NCBI RefSeq assembly: GCF_900103955.1
Contig: NZ_FNIL01000014.1
Span: forward strand, 32,001 to 80,048
Reading direction: 5' to 3'
From: Alkalicoccus daliensis
GTDB lineage: Bacteria; Bacillota; Bacilli; Bacillales; Salisediminibacteriaceae
DNA length: 48,048 bases
Of the stretch, positions 17,013-24,984 are shown piece by piece (within the stretch, counting starts at the first letter, position 1; every line of letters starts with the position of its first letter). Under the pieces are notes generated by a model. That model had not been told where the DNA came from, did not search any database, and was given only the letters and a program-made list of their open reading frames with translations. The position numbers and the translations under genes are program-made.

Positions 17013-18114
17013 ATGGAAATGGCAGAAATAAGACAACAGTTGGAAACTATGGCTAAAACATTAGCGGACTTCAGGGGGTCTCTTTGACTTAGAGGAAAAA
17101 GAGACCCGCATTGCAGAACTTGAAAACCGGATGGCAGATCCCTCCTTCTGGGAAAATCAAAATGAAGCGCAGGAAGTCATTGCAGAAAATAATGCATTAA
17201 AAGCTATTACGAATGAATATCGCTCGATTGAATCGCAGCTGGAAAATATGGATGTTTCTTACGAGCTGGTAAAGGAAGAAGCAGACGAAGATCTTCGGAA
17301 AGAGCTGGAAGAGAATGTTACGAAAGTGAAAAAGCAGCTTGATAAATTTGAGCTTCAGCTGTTGCTGAGCGGAAAACATGACGCTAATAACGCAATGCTG
17401 GAACTGCACCCCGGAGCAGGGGGGACAGAATCTCAGGATTGGGCTTCCATGCTGCTCCGCATGTATACCCGTTGGGCAGAAGCGCAGAATTATAAAGTGG
17501 AAACGCTGGATTACCTGCCGGGAGATGAAGCCGGGGTGAAAAGTGTGACGTTAAAAATCTCCGGCCATAACGCATATGGCTTTTTAAAGGCGGAAAAGGG
17601 AGTGCACCGGCTTGTAAGAATTTCTCCTTTCGATTCCTCGGGGCGCCGTCATACTTCGTTCGCTTCATGTGACATCATGCCTGAGATAGATGATAATTTT
17701 GAGGTGAATCTTTCTCCGGAAGATATACGAGTCGATACTTTCCGGGCAAGCGGCGCGGGGGGACAGCATATTAATACAACGGATTCTGCAGTGCGGATGA
17801 CACACATCCCGACAAATACTGTTGTAAGCTGTCAGGCAGAACGCTCCCAGATTAAAAACCGGGAACAGGCAATGAAAATGCTCCGGGCAAAACTGTATCA
17901 GCAGGAGCTCGACCGGAAGCGCGCAGAGGCAGATGAACTTCGCGGAGAACAGACGGACATCGGCTGGGGCAGCCAGATTCGTTCTTATGTGTTTCATCCC
18001 TACAACATGGTAAAAGACCATCGTACGGATGAAGAAACAGGAAATACGCAGGCAGTAATGGACGGGGAAATTACGCCGTTTATTGATGCTTATCTGAGAT
18101 CGCAAATTGAATAA
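17013..18114 (+). CDS. prfB: Peptide chain release factor 2, made by programmed +1 frameshift
   Basis: Terminates translation at UGA and UAA. Codons 1-24 (from ATG 17013, with GAGGTGATC upstream) end in CTT and an in-frame TGA at 17085-17087. A +1 slip there joins the long frame that runs to 18114, giving 366 residues, the same as B. subtilis RF2. The stop-codon recognition tripeptide SPF lies at 204-206 and the catalytic GGQ at 249-251. UGA at the slip site is read by RF2 itself, so low RF2 favours the shift. A conceptual translation that ignores the shift would wrongly start at ATG 17131. The coding region should be written as a join of 17013-17084 and 17086-18114. Confidence 0.97.
17072..17088 (+). 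promoter_or_regulatory. RF2 programmed frameshift site
   Basis: The stretch CAGGGGGTCTCTTTGAC contains the Shine-Dalgarno-like AGGGGG followed by the slippery CTTTGAC. The internal Shine-Dalgarno, the CTT codon, the TGA and the following C are the classical elements of autoregulated RF2 frameshifting. Confidence 0.95.
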
Positions 18115-18127
18115 AAGCAAGCAGCTG

Positions 18128-18163
18128 CATCCATCTGGCCTTTCTTCCAGGTGGATGTTTTTT
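18128..18163 (+). terminator. Terminator of prfB
   Basis: CATCCATCTGG (18128-18138) pairs with CCAGGTGGATG (18147-18157), followed by six T residues. Confidence 0.9.
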
Positions 18164-18257
18164 GCAGGAAGTGTGGTTGCAGTGAATTTTCGACGAAAAC
18201 GTTTCGAAACTGAAGATTCCACCGTCTTTCCCTGCTGAATTTGTTAATGCTATACCG

Positions 18258-18310
18258 TTGTAAAGCGTTAGCGGAATCGCGTTTACAAGGGACAACCCCG
18301 GTGATATACT
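18258..18310 (+). promoter_or_regulatory. yvjA promoter with inverted repeat over the -35
   Basis: TTTACA (18282-18287), a 17-bp spacer and TATACT (18305-18310) with an extended TG form a strong sigma-A promoter. The arms TTGTAAA (18258-18264) and TTTACAA (18282-18288) make a 7-bp inverted repeat whose right arm covers the -35, and GCG/CGC flank it on the inside. This looks like an operator; the regulator is unknown. Confidence 0.65.
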
Positions 18311-18345
18311 ACGTTAGGATTTTGTAAATCGGGGGAGACATATAT

Positions 18346-19242
18346 ATGATGAAAAAAATGCAGAGAAATGGGACGCTGGAGCCGAAAACGCCGGTCCAGC
18401 GCGTTATATTTGAATTTGGCCATGTATTAGTCGGTGCAGCAATCGTGGCGATTACTTTTAACTTATTTTTACTGCCGAACCAGATCGCTTCCGGGGGAGT
18501 AGCAGGTATTTCCACACTGTTTGTTGCCTTGTTCGGTTTTGAGCCGGCTTATACGCAGTGGGCATTTAACATACCTTTATTTATTGCCGGAATAGTTCTG
18601 TTAGGAGGAAGCCTGCGCGGCAGTCTGCTGTACGGCGCAAAGACGCTGGCAGGTACGCTGTTTCTGCCGTATGTAGTTTTCCTGACGAGAAACTGGGAAC
18701 CGACGACCCAGGACCCTTTACTTGCTTCCATTATGGGTGGAGTAGGAGTGGGAATAGGCCTCGGTATTGTATTTCGATCAAATTCTTCAACTGGAGGAAC
18801 GGACTTAGCTGCGCAGATTATTAATAAATATACTGGGATGACGTTAGGTGCCTGTGTTTTTATTATTGATGGTCTTGTCGTTTCTTCCTCCGCAGTAATT
18901 TTCGGATTTGAATATGCTTTATATGCTTTAATCGCGCTGTTTGTAACTGGAAAAACAATTGATATTGTCCAGGTTGGATTCGCGTATTCCAAGATGGTTA
19001 TTATTATTTCCGCTTGTGAAGAAGAGATGAAACAGGGACTGCTTACGCAGGTGGACCGGGGTGTGACCAAGCTGGCAGGGTATGGAGGCTATACCAATCA
19101 CTCCCGGCCGGTACTGATGTGTGTAGTCGGGAGAAATGAGATCACGAAGCTGAAAAAAATAGTACAAACGATCGACCCGCAGGCTTTTGTTATTGTGAGT
19201 GACACCTCAGAAGTGCTTGGGGAAGGTTTCAAATTAAAGTAA
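18346..19242 (+). CDS. yvjA: YitT-family membrane protein (DUF161 + DUF2179), YvjA-like
   Basis: A 298-residue membrane protein of unknown function. It has a basic N-terminus, then five or six hydrophobic segments between about residues 25 and 215 (DUF161, with the small-residue motif GIGLGIVFRSNSSTGGTDL), then a soluble DUF2179 domain (about 225-295, LLTQVDRGVTKLAGYGGY and VLMCVVGRNEITKLKKIV). It keeps its B. subtilis position after prfB. The ATG at 18346 follows GGGGGAG by 8 nt. A strong promoter with a possible operator lies upstream and no terminator separates it from cccB, so cccB may be partly read through. Transport or sensing of a small molecule is often suggested for the family, without proof known to me. 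Confidence 0.9.
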   Translation: MMKKMQRNGTLEPKTPVQRVIFEFGHVLVGAAIVAITFNLFLLPNQIASGGVAGISTLFVALFGFEPAYTQWAFNIPLFIAGIVLLGGSLRGSLLYGAKTLAGTLFLPYVVFLTRNWEPTTQDPLLASIMGGVGVGIGLGIVFRSNSSTGGTDLAAQIINKYTGMTLGACVFIIDGLVVSSSAVIFGFEYALYALIALFVTGKTIDIVQVGFAYSKMVIIISACEEEMKQGLLTQVDRGVTKLAGYGGYTNHSRPVLMCVVGRNEITKLKKIVQTIDPQAFVIVSDTSEVLGEGFKLK

Positions 19243-19315
19243 AAGGGTTATAATGGAATAGGCAGACTGCAAGTTTCTGCCGGTGAATACTTAACTTATT
19301 TTAGGAGGGGAACAT

Positions 19316-19681
19316 ATGAAGAAAATTGTAGCAGGCCTTTTCGCAGCTACGATGCTCCTTGCTGCTTGTGGGGATGATGGTGGAAACAACGAACCAGCTG
19401 ACAACACAAACAATGCAGGTGGTAATGCGAACGAAGAAGCAGCAAACAATGAAGAGAGCGGCGGCGAAGTTGATCTGGCCAATGGCGAAGAACTTTATGA
19501 AGGCAATTGTGCTTCTTGTCACGGCGGTGATTTGAGCGGCGGTACTGGCCCGGCACTTGAAGGCTACTCTGAAGACGAGATAGTTTCTGCGATTCAGGAA
19601 GGACCTGGAAGCATGCCTGAGAACCTTGTAGAAGGCCAGGACGCTGAAGATGTAGCAGCATGGGTAGCGGATCAGAATTAA
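19316..19681 (+). CDS. cccB: Cytochrome c551, membrane-anchored lipoprotein
   Basis: A 121-residue electron carrier on the outer face of the membrane. It has a lipoprotein signal with lipobox LLAAC and modified C18, then a 35-residue linker rich in Asn/Glu/Gly, then a class I cytochrome c fold: haem attachment CASCH (C65, C68, H69) and the axial ligand M100 in GPGSMPEN. B. subtilis cccB lies at the same place and delivers electrons to cytochrome oxidase. The strongly acidic, Asn-rich linker is longer than I would expect for a neutrophile and fits a saline or alkaline habitat (inference). The ATG at 19316 follows AGGAGGGG. It ends with a clear terminator. Confidence 0.96.
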   Translation: MKKIVAGLFAATMLLAACGDDGGNNEPADNTNNAGGNANEEAANNEESGGEVDLANGEELYEGNCASCHGGDLSGGTGPALEGYSEDEIVSAIQEGPGSMPENLVEGQDAEDVAAWVADQN

Positions 19682-19702
19682 TTAGATTTATTATGAGATA
19701 TG

Positions 19703-19743
19703 AGCTCCTTTTTTACAGCGATTTGTAAAAGGGGAGCTTTTTT
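19703..19743 (+). terminator. Terminator of cccB
   Basis: AGCTCCTTTTTTACA (19703-19717) pairs with TGTAAAAGGGGAGCT (19724-19738) using G-T pairs, followed by a T run. Confidence 0.85.
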
Positions 19744-19799
19744 GCGTGAAAATTGAAATGAAACTGTAAAAGAAATCGTCTTTTATTGAGAAAACTTCG

Positions 19800-19808
19800 T
19801 GATATAAT
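19800..19808 (+). promoter_or_regulatory. Extended -10 promoter of ftsEX
   Basis: TGATATAAT is a perfect extended -10. The -35 region 17 bp upstream (CTTTTA) is poor, as is common for extended -10 promoters. Leader of about 100 nt. Confidence 0.55.
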
Positions 19809-19916
19809 GTACGAGGCATCCAGGAGAGCGGTATATCATAATTTGTAAAATACAGTAATCATCCTTAACCTGTTTTTGTGGTGGAAAAGGGACCCTGAGT
19901 TTAGGAAGTGATAGAC

Positions 19917-20603
19917 ATGATAGAAATGAAAGATGTTTGGAAAACGTATCCTAATGGCGTGATGGCGGTTAACGGAATTTCGGTTTACATAAAAAAAGGC
20001 GAGTTTGTTTACGTTGTCGGCCCGAGCGGGGCAGGCAAATCAACATTTGTGAAAATGATGTACAGAGAAGAAAGGCCGACACGGGGAGAAATATCTATTA
20101 ATGGCAGCAATCTGGCGGAAATGAAAGAAAAAAAAGTTCCTTATTTACGCAGGAATATGGGGATTGTATTCCAGGATTTTAAGCTGCTTCCATCCATGAC
20201 AGTGTTTGAGAATGTTGCTTTTGCGATGGAAGTGATTGAGGCCAGCAAGGCGAATATCCGTAAACGCGTCATGAATGTTCTCGATATTGTAAGGCTGAAA
20301 AACAAAGCACGTTTTATGCCGCATGAACTTTCCGGTGGAGAGCAGCAGCGTGTTTCAATTGCCAGAGCGATCGTGAACAGCCCAGCGGTGCTGATTGCAG
20401 ATGAGCCTACAGGAAATCTGGACATTGAAACTTCCTGGGAGATCATGCACATTCTTGAAGAAATCAATGAAAGAGGCACCACCGTTGTAATGGCAACGCA
20501 TAATAGAGAAATTGTAAATAATATGCGTAAGCGTGTCATTGCAATTGAAGGCGGGCGTATTTCCCGGGATGAAATCAGGGGGCGTTACGGCTATGAAAGC
20601 TAG
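19917..20603 (+). CDS. ftsE: Cell-division ABC ATPase FtsE
   Basis: ATP-binding subunit of the FtsEX complex, which controls cell-wall hydrolases at the membrane. The 228 residues contain Walker A GPSGAGKST (about 36-44), the Q-loop FQDFKLLPS, the signature LSGGEQQRVSIARAI and Walker B VLIADEPTG, and the D-loop GNLD. I chose ATG 19917 because AGGAAG lies 8 nt upstream and B. subtilis FtsE also begins MIEMK; a GTG at 19908 would add three residues. Its end overlaps ftsX by 11 bp. In Bacillus FtsEX acts mainly in elongation, by activating the hydrolase CwlO. Confidence 0.97.
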   Translation: MIEMKDVWKTYPNGVMAVNGISVYIKKGEFVYVVGPSGAGKSTFVKMMYREERPTRGEISINGSNLAEMKEKKVPYLRRNMGIVFQDFKLLPSMTVFENVAFAMEVIEASKANIRKRVMNVLDIVRLKNKARFMPHELSGGEQQRVSIARAIVNSPAVLIADEPTGNLDIETSWEIMHILEEINERGTTVVMATHNREIVNNMRKRVIAIEGGRISRDEIRGRYGYES

Positions 20604-21486
20604 AACAGGTGTCCGTCATATGAAAGAAGGCGGCAAAAATATTGTGAGAAACGGCTGGATGACCTTTGCTTCTGTGAGTGCGGTAACGGTCATGCTTTTC
20701 GTCGTAGGAACTTTTCTGCTGATGATATTAAATATAAATCATTTTGCAGATTCACTGGAAAGTGATGTGGAAGTAAGAGTCTTTATTGATCGTTCTGCAG
20801 AAGCATCAAGCCAGACTGCACTGGAATCATCCATACATGAAATTTCTGCAGTGGAAGAAGTTGAATATATTCCAAGAGAAGAAGGACTGGAAACTTTTAT
20901 TGCCAGCCTCGGTGATGAAGGAGAGTACTTCGAAACACTGCGGGAGGAAAATCCTTTAAATGATGTTTTTGTAGTGCAGGCAGCAGAGCCGCAGCAGACG
21001 GAGCTGGTCGCAGAAGAAATAGAAGCGATGCAGCATGTGGAAAAAACAGAATATGGCCAGGACATTTTTGAACAGCTTTTTGCTGCTACAGACTTTGTCA
21101 GAATAGTGGGTCTTGTTCTTATTTTAGGATTAATGTTTACAGCGATATTCTTAATCGCCAACACAATAAAACTGACGATCATTGCCAGGAAAACGGAAAT
21201 CCAGATTATGAAGCTTGTCGGTGCGACGAACAGCTTTATCCGCTGGCCATTCTTTATTGAAGGGCTGCTGCTGGGAGTATTCGGTGCAGCTGTTCCCATT
21301 ATAATTCTATCTTACGGCTATACCCGGTTTTATGAAGCGATAGGGGAAGCAACCGGATTGGAATTTTTTGATTTTCTTCCTGCTGGTCCGCTGCTGGTGC
21401 AGACGTCGCTGCTGTTGCTGGCGATCGGGGCCCTGGTAGGAGTGTGGGGAAGCATTATGAGCGTCAGAAAGTTTTTGCGTGTATAA
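20593..21486 (+). CDS. ftsX: Cell-division ABC permease FtsX
   Basis: Membrane subunit of FtsEX, 297 residues. A cytoplasmic N-terminus (RHMKEGGKNIVRNGWMTFAS) leads to helix 1 (about 30-52), then a large extracellular domain (about 53-170, strongly acidic) that should contact the wall hydrolase, then three C-terminal helices (about 180-205, 225-250, 265-290). The ATG at 20593 lies inside the end of ftsE and is preceded by AGGGGG; an upstream in-frame start (20533) would add 20 residues absent from the family. The adjacent secreted M23 gene starts 21 bp after its stop and is the likely partner. Confidence 0.95.
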   Translation: MKARTGVRHMKEGGKNIVRNGWMTFASVSAVTVMLFVVGTFLLMILNINHFADSLESDVEVRVFIDRSAEASSQTALESSIHEISAVEEVEYIPREEGLETFIASLGDEGEYFETLREENPLNDVFVVQAAEPQQTELVAEEIEAMQHVEKTEYGQDIFEQLFAATDFVRIVGLVLILGLMFTAIFLIANTIKLTIIARKTEIQIMKLVGATNSFIRWPFFIEGLLLGVFGAAVPIIILSYGYTRFYEAIGEATGLEFFDFLPAGPLLVQTSLLLLAIGALVGVWGSIMSVRKFLRV

Positions 21487-21507
21487 AAAGAATTCGGGGG
21501 AGTGCTG

Positions 21508-23007
21508 ATGTTACAAAAGGGACTGCTTGCTGTCTGTGTGTTTTTCCTGGTTTTACAGCTTCCACTGCTTTCTGCTTCTGCAGAAAATACTGGAGAAGGC
21601 TTAAAGCGGGATATTGAATTGTTTCAGGAAGAACAGCAGCACAGTGAAAAGAGAGCTGAAGATACAGAGAAAGAGCTGGAACAAGTGCAGCGGGAAGCTG
21701 CTGAGGTGAAGTCGGAAATTCAGCAGCTGGATGAAGAAATGGCTGTGACGAATTCAAGTCTGGAAACAAAGCAAGAGGAAATAGATAAGACAACTGCACG
21801 GACGGACAAACTGCGCAGTGAAATAAAAGAACTGGAAAAGAGAATAGAGGACAGGGACGAAGTATTGAAGGAACGTGTCCGTTCCATGCATCAGAGCGGA
21901 AGTACCGTCCATTACATTGAAGTAATTCTCGGGGCAAAAAGCTTTGGTGATCTATTGGAAAGAGTGTCTACTTTGCATAATATTGCGCAGCAGGACCGAT
22001 CTATCCTTGATGAACATATCGAGGATATGGAATCTCTCGAGCAGGCAAAGCTTTCACTGGAAGAAGAACTTCTGCTCCATGAAGAACAGCTGCAGGAATT
22101 GGAGCAGCTGCAGGCTTCACTGAAGCAGCAAAGTGCTGACAAGGATCTATTATTAGAAGAATTAGAGGCACAGGGATATGTGCTGGAAGATGACCTGCTG
22201 ACTCTCGAAGAAGAGCGTGCGTTGTTAAAAGCACAGGAAGAAGCTGCGAAGCAGGATCTTGCAGCCTGGGAAGAAGAACAGCGTCGTCTGGAAGAGGAAC
22301 GAAGACTGGAAGAAGAGAGAAGACAGCGGGAAGAAGAAGAGCGGTTGGCAAGAGAAGCTGCAGAAGCAGAAAGAAAAGCACAGGAAGCCGCAAGAATAGC
22401 CGAAGAGGAAGCAGTGCAGGAGGCAGAGAGAGAAGCAGCCAGAACTGCAGAGGAAACTGCCAACGTAAGTGAATCGGAGCAGGAAGAAAAAGAAGAAGAT
22501 AGTTCTTCGAATGAAGAAAGTGGAGTAGCGGGTACGAATACGGAAGATCTTGAAGAAACTTCAAGAGAAGCAGCAGTCCCTGCCACATCTCCTTCCTCCA
22601 CTCTTCACCGGCCGGCAGATGGGAGAGTCACTTCGCCCTACGATAAGCATCGTCTGCATCCTGTCCATAACACTGTGCGTCCGCATAATGGCATTGATTT
22701 CGGCCGTGACGGCGGGTTAAATATTTATGCAGCAGAAAGCGGAACAGTAATTTCAGCAGGATGGATGAGCGGTTATGGGAACACAATCCTTGTCTCCCAT
22801 GTTATTAATGGGAAGCCTTATACTACGCTGTATGCACACCTGGCATCTATGAACGTTTCTCCGGGAGAGCGTGTAGAACGAGGAGAAGTAATCGCAGTAA
22901 TGGGAACGACAGGGGTTTCTACAGGAGTCCATCTGCATTTTGAAGTACACCCTGGGGGATATTCCGGTGGAGGCTCAGCAGTGAATCCCGCGCCGTACCT
23001 TCCTTAA
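21508..23007 (+). CDS. Secreted murein hydrolase, coiled coil + M23 peptidase (EnvC/CwlO-like FtsEX partner)
   Basis: A 499-residue exported protein. A signal peptide (about 1-25, cleaved near SASA/EN) is followed by a PcsB/EnvC-type coiled coil (about 30-255), a very Glu/Ala/Arg-rich helical stretch (about 255-330), a Ser/Glu linker and a C-terminal M23 (LytM) domain (about 375-495). The zinc ligands are present: H and D in RPHNGIDFG and both His in HLHFE, so it should be an active endopeptidase, unlike E. coli EnvC, which has lost them. ATG 21508 follows GGGGGAG. The layout (ftsE, ftsX, then this gene, one transcript) implies that FtsX controls its activity. In B. subtilis the FtsEX-controlled hydrolase is CwlO, with an NlpC/P60 domain, encoded elsewhere. 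Confidence 0.93.
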   Translation: MLQKGLLAVCVFFLVLQLPLLSASAENTGEGLKRDIELFQEEQQHSEKRAEDTEKELEQVQREAAEVKSEIQQLDEEMAVTNSSLETKQEEIDKTTARTDKLRSEIKELEKRIEDRDEVLKERVRSMHQSGSTVHYIEVILGAKSFGDLLERVSTLHNIAQQDRSILDEHIEDMESLEQAKLSLEEELLLHEEQLQELEQLQASLKQQSADKDLLLEELEAQGYVLEDDLLTLEEERALLKAQEEAAKQDLAAWEEEQRRLEEERRLEEERRQREEEERLAREAAEAERKAQEAARIAEEEAVQEAEREAARTAEETANVSESEQEEKEEDSSSNEESGVAGTNTEDLEETSREAAVPATSPSSTLHRPADGRVTSPYDKHRLHPVHNTVRPHNGIDFGRDGGLNIYAAESGTVISAGWMSGYGNTILVSHVINGKPYTTLYAHLASMNVSPGERVERGEVIAVMGTTGVSTGVHLHFEVHPGGYSGGGSAVNPAPYLP

Positions 23008-23042
23008 GCGGAAAATTATATCAGCAGAAGAAAACAAGCCGG

Positions 23043-23081
23043 AGACCAGCGTTCTTTGAAAAAAAGAACGCTGGTCTTTGT
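23043..23081 (+). terminator. Terminator of the ftsEX-M23 unit
   Basis: AGACCAGCGTTCTTT (23043-23057) and AAAGAACGCTGGTCT (23063-23077) form a perfect 15-bp stem with a 5-nt loop, followed by TTTG. The rest of the gap 23008-23321 holds only the ctpB promoter. Confidence 0.9.
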
Positions 23082-23245
23082 GTTATCCAGGAAGTTATGT
23101 GCTGCTCTTCGAAGAGACGCTTGATTTTTGCAAAGCTTTGATAAAATAATTTGATAGCAGTTCTGCGCACCACTTCAGCGAAAGCAGTAAGACAAAAGGT
23201 ACATACCTGTGGAATTTTGTGTAACTGAAAACACTTCCTTTCATC

Positions 23246-23273
23246 TTTACAAGGTTCTCTGTTATTATATAGA
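23246..23273 (+). promoter_or_regulatory. Possible promoter of ctpB
   Basis: TTTACA (23246-23251), a 16-bp spacer and TATAGA (23268-23273), about 50 bp upstream of the ctpB start. The -10 is imperfect. Confidence 0.45.
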
Positions 23274-23321
23274 AAACAAATGCTTTAATGGGCTGATTAT
23301 GAGAGTGAATGGGGTGGGTAC

Positions 23322-24815
23322 GTGAAAAATAAAATATTTTTACCAGTTGTCTTTGTGCTTGCACTTTTAATTGGCGCTGGAGGTATGTATGCAGGGATGT
23401 CAATTATGGGGCTTCCGCAGGCAGAACCAAATTCAACTGAACAGGCTTCTTCAAGCCAGGGAGATACCGAAACATCGGGAGCTTCTGATAATACAGAAAC
23501 TGCGGCTGATGAAAACGAAGAAGATCAGATTCGTCAGGCGATGGATACTATAAAAGAATCTTATGTGAATGAAGTAGAGGATGAGCAGCTTATCGAAGGT
23601 GCTATTTCGGGAATGATTGAAACCCTCGATGATCCATATTCTGATTTTATGAATGAATCTACTGCCGAAGAATTTATGAATTCACTGGATTCCTCTTTTG
23701 AAGGAATCGGAGCTGAAGTAAGTATGACGGATGGAAGAGTGACGATTGTTGCTCCTTTCCGGGACTCCCCCGCAGAAGATGCCGGGCTGCGTCCGAATGA
23801 TCAAATTCTTGAAATTGATGGAGAAAACATAGAAGGGTTATCTCTGTACGATGCTGTATTGAAAATTCGCGGAGAAAAAGGCACGACAGTAACACTTACG
23901 ATAGATCGTCCAGGTGCATCCGATACATTGGAAATTGATGTAGTGCGGGATGAGATACCGGTGGAAACGGTTTACGGTGAGGTTGTTGAAGAGAATGATA
24001 CTTCGATTGGTGTACTGGAAATTCGGTCTTTCTCTGAAAATACTGCAGAAAGATTTGAAGAAGAACTTACAGAACTTGAATCGGAAGGTATTGATGGCCT
24101 GATGATTGATGTCAGAGGGAATCCCGGAGGCTTCCTGCAGAGTGTGGAAGATATCGGCGATTTATTAATTCCGGAAGGGGAAGTTGTCGTACAGATTGAA
24201 GATCGAGATGGTGAACGGATTACACATGTTTCCAATATGGAAGGGGAAAAAGAATATCCAATTGTCACCTTAATAGATGGAGGCAGTGCATCCGCTTCTG
24301 AAATTCTTGCGGCTGCGCTTCAAGAAGCTGGCGGACATGACCTTGTCGGTACTACTACTTTCGGTAAAGGAACAGTCCAGCAGACGATTCCTATGGGTGA
24401 CGGCAGTCAGTTAAAGCTTACTTTATTCCGCTGGCTCACCTCTGATGGAAACAATATTCATGAAGAAGGGGTAGCGCCTACAGTAGAAGTAGAGCAGCCT
24501 GATTATTTTTATGCAGCTCCGATTGATGCAGAAGAAACGTTAGTGCTGGACATGCTGAATGAAGATATTGAAAATGCCCAGCTTATGCTTGATGGTCTCG
24601 GCTATGATCCTGATCGGGAAGATGGATATTTTGATGAAGCCACAGAAGAAGCCGTGATGAATTTTCAGGAAGATGAAGGACTTGAAGTCACTGGCGAAAT
24701 CAATGAAGAAACAGCAGATACATTACAGGAACGTGTAATTGAATCTGTGCAGGATAAAGAAAATGATCTTCAGTATCAAGAAGGTCTGGAATTGTTAATA
24801 GAACAAGCTTCTTAA
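23322..24815 (+). CDS. ctpB: Carboxy-terminal processing serine protease (S41), CtpB-like
   Basis: A membrane-anchored periplasm-side protease of 497 residues. One N-terminal helix (about 6-28) is followed by a low-complexity Ser/Glu/Thr linker, the protease cap helices, a PDZ domain (about 125-205), the S41 catalytic core with S324 (GGSASASE), K349 (TTFGKGTVQQ) and Q353, and a C-terminal peptidoglycan-binding domain (about 410-480). The spacing of S, K and Q (25 and 4) equals that of B. subtilis CtpB, which cleaves SpoIVFA and SpoIVFB-regulating proteins in sporulation. The start is GTG 23322. The fold of the C-terminal domain suggests that the protease is held near the wall. Confidence 0.95.
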   Translation: MKNKIFLPVVFVLALLIGAGGMYAGMSIMGLPQAEPNSTEQASSSQGDTETSGASDNTETAADENEEDQIRQAMDTIKESYVNEVEDEQLIEGAISGMIETLDDPYSDFMNESTAEEFMNSLDSSFEGIGAEVSMTDGRVTIVAPFRDSPAEDAGLRPNDQILEIDGENIEGLSLYDAVLKIRGEKGTTVTLTIDRPGASDTLEIDVVRDEIPVETVYGEVVEENDTSIGVLEIRSFSENTAERFEEELTELESEGIDGLMIDVRGNPGGFLQSVEDIGDLLIPEGEVVVQIEDRDGERITHVSNMEGEKEYPIVTLIDGGSASASEILAAALQEAGGHDLVGTTTFGKGTVQQTIPMGDGSQLKLTLFRWLTSDGNNIHEEGVAPTVEVEQPDYFYAAPIDAEETLVLDMLNEDIENAQLMLDGLGYDPDREDGYFDEATEEAVMNFQEDEGLEVTGEINEETADTLQERVIESVQDKENDLQYQEGLELLIEQAS

Positions 24816-24825
24816 ATTGCAGCAG

Positions 24826-24867
24826 GACCATCCGCCGGTCGATAAAATTCGGCCGCGGGTGGTCTTT
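24826..24867 (+). terminator. Terminator of ctpB
   Basis: ACCATCCGC (24828-24836) pairs with GCGGGTGGT (24855-24863, one G-T pair), followed by seven T residues. Confidence 0.8.
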
Positions 24868-24984
24868 TTTTATCCTGTTAAAGGTTCTTCTGCTGGAAAA
24901 GAAAATCTGAGAAAGCACTTTTCTTTTCAGATTAATCATTTAGAATGGAAGGTAGAGGACTTTTATAGGAAGGAGGGTACTGAT

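Noticed and set aside
21912-22601. Minus-strand 229-codon Ser-rich open frame opposite the M23 gene
   Set aside because: The serine runs are the complement of GAA/GCA-rich coiled-coil codons. No ribosome binding site is present.
24817-24984. N-terminal extension of minJ
   Set aside because: It runs through the ctpB terminator hairpin; ATG 24985 has a consensus ribosome binding site.
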